Assembly: GCA_910587085.1 (NCBI GenBank)
Contig: CAJUMC010000074.1
Span: 1-14,453, forward strand
Direction: 5' to 3'
Source of the DNA: an uncultured Lachnospiraceae bacterium
GTDB lineage: Bacteria > Bacillota > Clostridia > Lachnospirales > Lachnospiraceae
DNA: 14,453 bases
Positions 1 to 8,723 of the stretch are shown piece after piece. Each line of letters opens with the position of its first letter. The first letter of the stretch is position 1. The position numbers were made by a program, and so were the translations under genes. The notes under the pieces were generated by a model. It was not told the origin of the DNA, ran no database searches, and worked only from the letters and a program-made list of their open reading frames with translations.

Positions 1-51
1 AGCATCTGCCTTACAAGCAGAGGGTCATAGGTTCGAACCCTATAACTTCCA
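1..51 (+). tRNA. tRNA-Val (anticodon UAC), 5' part cut off by window edge
   Basis: The 3' two thirds of a tRNA are visible. The anticodon stem is TCTGC (5-9) with GCAGA (17-21), closing loop CTTACAA with anticodon TAC at 12-14. The T stem is ATAGG/CCTAT (27-31 and 39-43) around loop TTCGAAC. The 3' acceptor strand is AACTTCC (44-50) with discriminator A51. CCA is not encoded. The 5' acceptor strand and most of the D arm lie before the window. It is probably co-transcribed with the tRNA-Leu 49 bases downstream. Confidence 0.93.
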
Positions 52-100
52 TTTTGTCTTATACCTGTATGCGTTCAGATCGTGAATCGGTCATTGCTGC

Positions 101-184
101 GCGGGTATGGTGGAATAGGCAGACACAAGAGACTTAAAATCTCTCGGGGGCAACCTCGTGCCGGTTCGAGTCCGGCTACCCGCA
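101..184 (+). tRNA. tRNA-Leu (anticodon UAA), complete
   Basis: The acceptor strands GCGGGTA (101-107) and TACCCGC (177-183) pair perfectly, with discriminator A184. The anticodon stem AGAGA/TCTCT (128-132, 140-144) holds loop CTTAAAA with anticodon TAA at 135-137. A long variable arm (about 145-159) marks it as a class II tRNA, as expected for leucine. The T arm is GCCGG-TTCGAGT-CCGGC (160-176). CCA is not encoded. A terminator follows, so this is the last gene of the tRNA cluster. Confidence 0.96.
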
Positions 185-198
185 TTATTTTATTAACA

Positions 199-239
199 GG
201 AACCGTTTTTGGCTGATTGCCGGAATGGGTTCTTTTTTT
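199..239 (+). terminator. Rho-independent terminator of the tRNA cluster
   Basis: GAACC (200-204) pairs with GGTTC (228-232). A possible inner GGC/GCC stem lies at 211-213 and 219-221, and seven T residues follow at 233-239. It sits 15 bases after the tRNA-Leu gene. The stem is short, but the T run is good. Confidence 0.7.
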
Positions 240-469
240 GTTTACCCGCAGGGATTACACGATGCTTAAGAATCATGCGGAGCTTCCAGCATAGCGCAGA
301 CATGCGGCAATGAGAGGGCGGATCATTCCGCAGCTTTAAAACAAATGCCTTCTGATTTTTGAACCGCAGCAGCGGAGATTTCGACAAAAGGGAAGAAGAA
401 TTGCAGGCATTGAAAAAGAGACTGCTGTATAGGACGATAAAGAGAGATTATTTATTAAAGAGGCTGATT

Positions 470-1669
470 ATGCTGATTAAAAATATTAGAATATTCACGG
501 AAGAAAAAAACTTTTCAGAAGGGATGATCCTGATGCGGGGTGATCGTATAGCCGGAATCTGCCGGCCGGGAGAAGAAAACGAGCTTTTTCCGGGCAGCGA
601 AGCTGAGGAGACTATTGACGGCGCCGGCTCCTACGCGGTTCCGGGTATGATTGACATGCATTTCCACGGCTGTGCAGGCTTTGATTTCTGCGACGGGACG
701 CCGGAAGCTTTAGACGGAATTGCGGAATATGAGGCGTCGGTCGGTGTCACGGCATTTTCCCCCGCTACCATGACGCTTCCCGCTGCAGAGCTGGTGCGCA
801 TTCTTGAAAATGCTGCGAAATTTTGCCGGGAACAGGCAGGAGGAAAGACAGCAGGACGGGCGGAGCTGGTCGGAATCAATATGGAGGGCCCTTTTATCAG
901 CGCTGCCAGAAAAGGAGCGCAGGAGGAAGCTTATATTCTTCCGTGCGATGCGGCAATGTTCGAACGGTTTCTTTGTGTTTCGGAGGGGCTGGTGAAGGTG
1001 ATCGGAGTTGCTCCCGAGAAGGAAGGGGCGCTTCCGTTTATCCGCGCGGTAAAGGACAGGGCAGTTGTCTCGCTGGCGCATACGGATGCCGGATATGAAG
1101 CGGCGACAGCGGCGCTTGATGCAGGTGCGGATCATGCGGTACATCTTTACAATGCGATGAGAGGATTCTCGCACAGGGAGCCGGGCACGGTGGGCGCCGT
1201 ATTTGATTCGGCGACGGCGACGGCGGAACTGATCTGTGACGGGGTGCATGTTCACCCAGCGGCGGTTCGTTCTGCGCTGAAGTTGCTGGGGCCTGATCGG
1301 GTGATCTTTGTCAGCGACAGCATGCGTGCCGCGGGAATGAAAGATGGAATCTATACCCTGGGAGGTCATGAAGTCCGGGTGCAGGGGAAACGGGCGGAGC
1401 TTTTGTCGGATCATTCTCTGGCTGGCTCAGTCAGTACTCTGCCGGATTGTGTGAGGACGGCGGTAAAGCAGATGGGAGTTCCTCTGGAGACGGCGATTGC
1501 CTGCGCTACAGCCAATCCGGCCAGAAGGCTTGGTATTTACGGGGAGTACGGCTCGATTACTGTCGGGAAAAAGGCGGATGTGGTGCTTCTTGATAACAAT
1601 CTGCAATTGATCTGTGTTATAAAGAACGGAAAAATATTAAAAAATATAAAAACAACCGGAACTTTATAA
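470..1669 (+). CDS. nagA: N-acetylglucosamine-6-phosphate deacetylase NagA
   Basis: Cytosolic metal-dependent amidohydrolase that removes the acetyl group from GlcNAc-6-phosphate, giving glucosamine-6-phosphate and acetate. It acts in amino-sugar use and cell-wall recycling. The 399-residue length is normal for the family. Visible family residues are H64-x-H66 in PGMIDMHFHG, the metal ligands E139 (NMEGPF), H204 (LAHTDAG) and H225 (HLYNAM), and the catalytic aspartate D283 (FVSDSM); their spacing matches the E. coli enzyme. The start is ATG 470 because AAAGAGG lies at 457-463, six bases upstream. The frame is open back to a TTG at 359, but that would add 37 residues without homology or a ribosome site. 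No nagB is adjacent, so the next pathway enzyme must be encoded elsewhere. I see no convincing promoter between 240 and 469; a GCGGA-TCAT-TCCGC inverted repeat lies near 318-331. Confidence 0.95.
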   Translation: MLIKNIRIFTEEKNFSEGMILMRGDRIAGICRPGEENELFPGSEAEETIDGAGSYAVPGMIDMHFHGCAGFDFCDGTPEALDGIAEYEASVGVTAFSPATMTLPAAELVRILENAAKFCREQAGGKTAGRAELVGINMEGPFISAARKGAQEEAYILPCDAAMFERFLCVSEGLVKVIGVAPEKEGALPFIRAVKDRAVVSLAHTDAGYEAATAALDAGADHAVHLYNAMRGFSHREPGTVGAVFDSATATAELICDGVHVHPAAVRSALKLLGPDRVIFVSDSMRAAGMKDGIYTLGGHEVRVQGKRAELLSDHSLAGSVSTLPDCVRTAVKQMGVPLETAIACATANPARRLGIYGEYGSITVGKKADVVLLDNNLQLICVIKNGKILKNIKTTGTL

Positions 1670-1687
1670 TTTATTCCGGTTGTTTTT
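1651..1687 (+). terminator. Rho-independent terminator of nagA
   Basis: AACAACCGGAA (1651-1661) pairs perfectly over 11 bp with TTCCGGTTGTT (1674-1684), and the T run continues through 1687. The 5' arm overlaps the last codons of nagA, and the stop codon TAA (1667-1669) lies in the loop. It is compact and unambiguous. Confidence 0.92.
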
Positions 1688-1742
1688 TCTGATTGCTGGA
1701 GGCTTGTTGGAAACAAGATTTTATTGCCGGCAAAGTTCTGCT

Positions 1743-1788
1743 CTGGGATAAACCCGCTTTTGATTTCCGGAAACGGGAAATATCCCAG
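1743..1788. other. Long imperfect hairpin between convergent nagA and mcp
   Basis: CTGGGATA (1743-1750) pairs with TATCCCAG (1781-1788), and CCCG (1753-1756) can pair with CGGG further in, around an apical loop rich in T and A. No long T run follows on either strand. It lies 60 bases beyond the nagA terminator and 34 bases beyond the mcp stop, so it may act as a 3'-end structure for the minus-strand mcp transcript. A second inverted repeat, CCGGCTTC/GAAGCCGG (1811-1818 and 1827-1834), brackets the mcp stop codon itself. Confidence 0.5.
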
Positions 1789-1821
1789 TCATACAACTGC
1801 TGCCGACTCCCCGGCTTCCGA

Positions 1822-3768
1822 TTACTGAAGCCGGAATTTTCCGGCGAGATCATTCATCAGCCGGGACTGTTCGGACAGCCTCTGCGAGTTGGAAGCGCTT
1901 TCCTTTGAGGTGGCGGAGGTGACCTTTACTACGGCGGAGATCTGGTTGATTCCTTCGGTAACCTGTGAGATGGTAGCGGTCTGATTGTCTACGGCTGTCA
2001 CAACCGTATCCATTTTTGCGGTAACATTTTCGGCCAGAGTGCTGGTCTCGGCCAGGGAACTGGTAACTTTGCCGACGGCAAGATTTCCTTCGGAAACAGC
2101 GCTGATGGAACGCTCGATCAGTTCCTTGGTGGCCTTGGCCGCCACATCGGATTTGGAAGCCAGACTGCGCACCTCGCCGGCAACTACGGAAAAGCTCCTG
2201 CCGGCAGCGCCCGCCCGCGTCGCTTCCACAGCAGCATTCAGAGCCAGAATGTTGGTCTGAACGGCAATGTCTTCTATGGTGTTAATGATTTTGCTGATTT
2301 GTGCGGAGGAAACAGAAATTTTTTCCATCGCCCTGTTCAGCTCACCGACGGAATCCACGCTCGCGACAAGCTGAGCTACGACCTGATTCACAAACTGTCC
2401 TGCTTCCGCCGCCGCCGCGGCAGTCTGCCTTGCGTTCTCGGAAATATCTGCGACGGTGCCGGAAAGCTCCTGGACGGCACCGGCCTGTTCTGCGGCTCCC
2501 AGACTCAGAGACTGGGCTCCGTCAGCCATCTGCCCGGCGCTGGCAGCAACCGTCCCGGCTGACTGGCTGATCTGAAAAAGAGTATCCTTCAGCGAGCCGT
2601 GAATGGTCTTAATGGACTTTTCGATTTCCGAAAAATCACCGCGGTATGTGCGGACAATCGTTTCGCGGAAGTCTCCCCTGGCCATCTGAACCAGGTGGTG
2701 GGAAACATCCTGTACCACTTCGTCCAGTCGGGAAATCGTGGTACCAAGCGCATTGGTCAGCTCACCTGTCTCGTCGCGGGAACTTACCGCAGGAGTCGGG
2801 GTTCTCAGATCACCGTCGGCCAGCTGTTCCAGCCGGGTGACGCAGGCACGGATAGGATTGGAGATGGAGCGCGCCAGAGGGTATGCAACAAAAAAGGAAA
2901 CAATCACCACAATCAGCACCACCAGGATTGTCAGGATAAAACTCTGATGCAGCGTGGATTTGAATTCGCGCTGGCTTGCTTCAATAGCGATGCTCCAGTT
3001 TTGATTGCCGCCGATGGGAGCAAAGCCGACAAGCTTTTCGTCATCGTAGAATTTATATGTACCAAAGCCTGTTTCGCCCTGGATCATGCGCTGATTCACG
3101 GCGGCAATATCGGATACGCTGGGATCCTCCTTTGCGGCCTCAATCATATTGGAGCCCTTTTCAACCACCGAGCTTTCACGGTGCCCGATCACATTTCCTC
3201 TGTGATCCATTACATAGGCCACGCCGCTGTCGCCCATGGCAAGGTTGACTACGATATCGGTCAGAAAATCTGCGCTGATGCCGCCGTAAACAACGCCGTC
3301 AAAGCGTCCGTCGGTAAGGATCGGCACTTCCAGCAGGAAAATCATCTGATTTCCGTCGTTCATAATGTCGGAAATATAAGGCTTCATAGCAGCCTTGCAT
3401 TGTTGGAAATAGTCCTTGTCAGCATAGCTTTGGCCAGTGGAGGAAAAACCGTCGGCATCTATTTTTCCGGTATAAAGGAAACCATTGCGGGCAGCAATAT
3501 CGTCCCGCACAGGAACAAGCTCCGGAGCGGTAGGCTCGGAGTTGCGGAAAATATCGGAGGCCGCAGCCTCCTGAAGTGCCGTCCAGTAGTTATCCATTCG
3601 CCACCGGACCGCGTTGGCCGCCATCTGCGTGGCCGGTCCCAAAGTCTTTTTCAGCAGAGCGTCAATTCCTCTGGCGTTTAAAAGCGCTGTAAATACACCG
3701 ATCAGTGTAGAACCGATCAGTACTACTGACAGCATTCCAACCCAAATTTTTGACTTGATCGACTTCAT
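1822..3768 (-). CDS. Methyl-accepting chemotaxis protein (dCache-type transmembrane receptor)
   Basis: Membrane chemoreceptor of 648 residues that would signal to the CheA-CheW array. In order: first membrane helix (about 8-30), an extracellular dCache-like sensor (about 31-275, with DKDYFQQC and later YGGISADF), second membrane helix (276-298, very rich in V and I), a HAMP domain, a second HAMP-like segment (MARGDFRETI), and a long cytoplasmic signalling coiled coil. The hairpin tip reads LALNAAVEATRAGAAGRSF near residues 500-530. The tip has alanine where E. coli Tsr has Glu391, which is common in Firmicutes, and serine where a glycine is usual. There is no C-terminal CheR-docking pentapeptide. 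Start: ATG 3768 is chosen because GGAAGGAAG precedes it at good spacing; the upstream in-frame ATG 3786 has no ribosome site. Its ligand cannot be read from the sequence. It is monocistronic. Confidence 0.93.
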   Translation of the reverse strand: MKSIKSKIWVGMLSVVLIGSTLIGVFTALLNARGIDALLKKTLGPATQMAANAVRWRMDNYWTALQEAAASDIFRNSEPTAPELVPVRDDIAARNGFLYTGKIDADGFSSTGQSYADKDYFQQCKAAMKPYISDIMNDGNQMIFLLEVPILTDGRFDGVVYGGISADFLTDIVVNLAMGDSGVAYVMDHRGNVIGHRESSVVEKGSNMIEAAKEDPSVSDIAAVNQRMIQGETGFGTYKFYDDEKLVGFAPIGGNQNWSIAIEASQREFKSTLHQSFILTILVVLIVVIVSFFVAYPLARSISNPIRACVTRLEQLADGDLRTPTPAVSSRDETGELTNALGTTISRLDEVVQDVSHHLVQMARGDFRETIVRTYRGDFSEIEKSIKTIHGSLKDTLFQISQSAGTVAASAGQMADGAQSLSLGAAEQAGAVQELSGTVADISENARQTAAAAAEAGQFVNQVVAQLVASVDSVGELNRAMEKISVSSAQISKIINTIEDIAVQTNILALNAAVEATRAGAAGRSFSVVAGEVRSLASKSDVAAKATKELIERSISAVSEGNLAVGKVTSSLAETSTLAENVTAKMDTVVTAVDNQTATISQVTEGINQISAVVKVTSATSKESASNSQRLSEQSRLMNDLAGKFRLQ

Positions 3769-3790
3769 GACATATCTTCCTTCCATTAAA

Positions 3791-3820
3791 ATTTTATTTC
3801 GTGCCGTCCCGCATTGTCAA
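3791..3820 (-). promoter_or_regulatory. Possible second, proximal sigma-A promoter for the chemoreceptor
   Basis: On the minus strand a perfect TTGACA (plus 3815-3820) is followed after 18 bases by TAAAAT (plus 3791-3796), one mismatch from the consensus -10. A start near 3784 would leave a leader of only about 16 bases, which still contains the GGAAGGAAG ribosome site. It is weaker than the upstream promoter and may not be used. Confidence 0.4.
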
Positions 3821-3840
3821 TCCGGCTGCAGCACTACGAT

Positions 3841-3869
3841 ATTATAATAAATCACAGAAAAGATGTCAA
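3841..3869 (-). promoter_or_regulatory. Full-consensus sigma-A promoter for the chemoreceptor
   Basis: On the minus strand TTGACA (plus 3864-3869) and TATAAT (plus 3841-3846) match the consensus at 12 of 12 positions, with a 17-base spacer. Transcription would start near 3834, giving a leader of about 65 bases before ATG 3768. This points to housekeeping sigma-A control and not to the flagellar sigma factor used for many chemoreceptors. Confidence 0.85.
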
Positions 3870-3942
3870 TCAGCCGGTGTAAAAAATACGACCGTAGCAA
3901 GGCGTCAGGCAGGTGTGCAAAGCGCTTTCCCCGAACCGTTCC

Positions 3943-3992
3943 GAAAAAAGAAGAAAGGCACGGCAGCACCTGTATCCGGCTGTCGCGCCTTT
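3943..3992 (-). terminator. Rho-independent terminator of carB
   Basis: Read on the minus strand, a 14-base arm (plus 3979-3992) pairs with plus 3954-3967, with one mismatch and one G-U pair, around an 11-base loop. It is followed by a T-rich tract (plus 3943-3953, CTTCTTTTTTC). It lies 12 bases after the carB stop and separates carB from the downstream chemoreceptor gene. Confidence 0.85.
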
Positions 3993-4004
3993 CTTTCAAA
4001 ACGT

Positions 4005-7229
<3,225 letters not shown>

Positions 7230-7561
7230 AAGACTCTCCTTTGATCTCATTGGTCTTTTTATGATTTTATATAACTTTTTGACTTCTGCATCATTATAAT
7301 GGATATCCGGAAAAAATCCTATAGTTTTTTAAAGATTTTTTCATATTTTTTACGCGCCCTGTCCGGAGCCCGGCACGGACAAGCTGGAAATGCGCTGCTG
7401 CTTTACTCTGCGTAGTCGTTTCTGCGCCGCTTTCAGCGGCTGTTACGGGGAGAATGCTAAGGCGGCTTACCATCGGGGAGGACTAAAGCCCGGCGGATAC
7501 GGTGCAAAAGGAGCGGAAGGCGGGTAACAAGTGATGGAATCCAGACAGGACGAAAGAAGGG
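7230..7561. other. Divergent intergenic region with a GC-rich hairpin block
   Basis: The carB-proximal part (7230-7350) is AT-rich and holds the likely carB promoter. From about 7351 the sequence turns GC-rich and contains several inverted repeats: GTCCG/CGGAC (7361-7380), GCCGCT-TTC-AGCGGC (about 7426-7440), and a longer-range TGTTAC/GTAACA pair (7441-7446 and 7525-7530) that could close a ~90-base element. I could not match it to a riboswitch or known small RNA. A 45-codon open stretch starts at ATG 7390, but it lacks a convincing ribosome site, so I do not call it a gene. Confidence 0.45.
7293..7298 (-). promoter_or_regulatory. Candidate -10 element of the carB promoter
   Basis: A perfect TATAAT on the minus strand lies 64 bases upstream of the carB start, in AT-rich DNA. 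The hexamer at -35 spacing (TAGGAT) matches poorly, so the promoter would be weak or need help. I see no PyrR-type attenuator in the short leader, and no T-box. Confidence 0.4.
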
Positions 7562-7589
7562 TAAAGTTTTCCATGTTTACAGCCGATAA
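7562..7589 (+). promoter_or_regulatory. Sigma-D/sigma-28 type flagellar promoter
   Basis: TAAAGTTT at 7562-7569 and GCCGATAA at 7582-7589 match the flagellar sigma consensus (TAAA, about 15 bases, GCCGATA). The gap between TAAA and GCCGATAA is 16 bases, within the accepted range. Transcription would start near 7596 and give a leader of about 57 bases before the DUF6033-like gene at 7653. No competing sigma-A promoter stands out. Confidence 0.75.
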
Positions 7590-7652
7590 TTACTGCATAG
7601 TTATTATCAAATCATCAAACGGATTTGGAAAAAAGCTAAGGAGGGCGAAAAA

Positions 7653-8414
7653 ATGGACAGACTTGGCGCTTACGGTATGTATCGGGCCAGCGGGAACGAC
7701 AGGGATTCCAGATCGGCGAGGACGAGGCGGCAGGAGGAGACGGACAGAGCGGATAAGGCGAAGGAAGCGAAAAAAACATCCGACAAGCCGGTGCAGCTGA
7801 GCGACCGGGCGAAGGCTCTGCTGGAGGAGCTGAAAAAAAGCTACACCAATATGGATTTTATGGTTGCGGATTATGAAAGCGACGAGGAGGCACAGAGCTA
7901 TCTTTCCAGAGGGACGAAGGAATTCAGCGTGCTGATCGATCCGGAAACGCTTGAGAAGATGGCGGCAGACTCAGGGACGAAGGCGAAATACCTCGGGCTG
8001 CTCGACGAGGCGACTTCAAAGCTCGGCGAGCTGAAGGAAAAGCTTGGCGAGGAGGGCACGGAGGTAAAAAGCCTGGGAGTTTCCATCGGCAGCGACGGCT
8101 CGCTCAGCTATTTTGCAGAGCTTGAAAAGTCAAGCGAGAAGCAGCGCGAGCGCATCGAGGAGAGCAGGGAAAGGAGAGCCGACGAGGAAAAGGAAGCAGA
8201 ACGTGCCGAGAAGAAAAGGCGTTCGGAGGAAAGGAACAGCGCAGACCGGACGGGAGCCTTCGGGCAGACCGGACGTCCTCAGGGACCGGTCAAATCCGTG
8301 CGCGTTACCGCGGATTCCGTGGAGGAGCTCTATCAGAAAATCCGGAATGTGGACTGGAATGCGGTAAAGCCGTCCGGCGCTCCGGCAGGAAACAAATTTG
8401 ATTTTACGGTATAA
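7653..8414 (+). CDS. DUF6033-like protein of unknown function, likely in the flagellar regulon
   Basis: A 253-residue, highly charged, soluble protein with no signal peptide or membrane segment. It has an arginine- and lysine-rich variable N-terminus (1-45), then a compact conserved-looking domain (about 48-165, with LSDRAKALLEELKKSYTNMD, FMVADYESDEEAQSY, FSVLIDPETLEKMA and SIGSDGSLSYFAELEK). A long charged helix or coiled coil follows (about 160-205, rich in E, R and K), then a linker and a short C-terminal motif (DSVEELYQKIRNVDW). From memory the core resembles DUF6033, a family found in Lachnospiraceae; I could not search to confirm it. The start ATG 7653 is preceded by AAGGAGGG (7638-7645) at good spacing. 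The sigma-D promoter 60 bases upstream suggests expression with late flagellar genes. It stands alone and is followed by a strong hairpin. Confidence 0.88.
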   Translation: MDRLGAYGMYRASGNDRDSRSARTRRQEETDRADKAKEAKKTSDKPVQLSDRAKALLEELKKSYTNMDFMVADYESDEEAQSYLSRGTKEFSVLIDPETLEKMAADSGTKAKYLGLLDEATSKLGELKEKLGEEGTEVKSLGVSIGSDGSLSYFAELEKSSEKQRERIEESRERRADEEKEAERAEKKRRSEERNSADRTGAFGQTGRPQGPVKSVRVTADSVEELYQKIRNVDWNAVKPSGAPAGNKFDFTV

Positions 8415-8474
8415 AAACTCCGCTGTCCGGTGCAGCAGGAACAGCCGGTTCGGTGCTGGGCGGTGATTCCGGAA

Positions 8475-8512
8475 AGAAGGCCCTGGAAACAGTACTGTTT
8501 TCAGGGCCTTCT
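8475..8512. terminator. Long symmetrical hairpin, probable terminator of the DUF6033-like gene
   Basis: Bases 8475-8493 and 8494-8512 form a 19-base-pair inverted repeat with one G-U pair and almost no loop beyond the centre AGTACT. Only short T tracts flank it, so termination may be inefficient. Its position between the DUF6033-like gene and the next promoter makes a terminator or transcript-end stabiliser the simplest reading. Confidence 0.7.
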
Positions 8513-8556
8513 CCCGTTGCGTAAGCTGCCGCCGGCCGATGCCGCGGTAAAAACAG

Positions 8557-8585
8557 TAGACTTTTTACTGTGATCATGCTATAAT
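8557..8585 (+). promoter_or_regulatory. Extended -10 sigma-A promoter of the fapA-like/HD-GYP/ktr operon
   Basis: A perfect TATAAT (8580-8585) is preceded by the extended motif TGC and, after a 17-base spacer, by TAGACT (8557-8562), which matches the -35 at four of six positions. The -35 lies inside an inverted repeat GTAAAAA/TTTTTAC (8547-8553 and 8562-8568), so a repressor site overlapping the promoter is possible. Transcription would start near 8592. Confidence 0.72.
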
Positions 8586-8723
8586 AACGCACAGGCTTCA
8601 GGAATTTTTACAGCTGGCGCGGTGCGCATTTTATTTTTTATTTTGTTGAATTATGTTATTTTATTTTAAATTCTGTATGTAAATAAAAGGCAAGGCGGGT
8701 AACTAAAACATGGTGATGAAAGT
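8586..8723 (+). other. AT-rich 5' leader of the operon
   Basis: About 130 transcribed bases precede the first gene. A small GCGC-GGT-GCGC hairpin (8617-8627) is followed by a T-rich tract and could be a weak attenuator. A six-codon frame (ATG 8710 to TAA 8730) overlaps the start of the next gene. The gene start at 8724 is served by GGTGAT (8712-8717), which pairs with the distal part of the 16S rRNA tail. No known riboswitch was recognised. Confidence 0.35.

Noticed and set aside
359..469. An N-terminal extension of NagA from a TTG at 359
   Set aside because: The added 37 residues look unlike NagA, no ribosome site precedes the TTG, and ATG 470 has AAAGAGG at correct spacing.
710..1414. A 234-codon frame on the minus strand inside nagA
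   Set aside because: It lies wholly opposite a well-supported gene, has no family resemblance and has no ribosome site; it is a shadow of GC-rich codons.
2160..2260. The receptor tip with Ala in place of the Glu of E. coli Tsr (Glu391), considered as a defect
   Set aside because: RAGAAG tips are, as far as I know, common in clostridial receptors, so the change is not evidence of inactivation.
2599..3681. A 360-codon plus-strand frame opposite the chemoreceptor
   Set aside because: The minus-strand protein shows complete receptor domains; the plus frame has no recognisable domain and is a shadow.
7531..7800. An 89-codon plus frame starting at GTG 7531
   Set aside because: Most of it overlaps the DUF6033-like gene in another frame, and it spans the sigma-D promoter, so it could not be transcribed whole from that promoter.
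8586..8610. A cyclic-di-GMP riboswitch suggested by GCACAGG near the operon start
   Set aside because: The rest of the GEMM consensus, including the conserved second stem and GCAAAG-type tract, is absent.
7517..8703. The 12-base repeat AAGGCGGGTAAC at 7517-7528 and 8692-8703, considered as a shared regulatory site
   Set aside because: Several 12-base matches are expected by chance in a window of this size, the distances to the gene starts differ (125 and 21 bases), and the flanks do not match.
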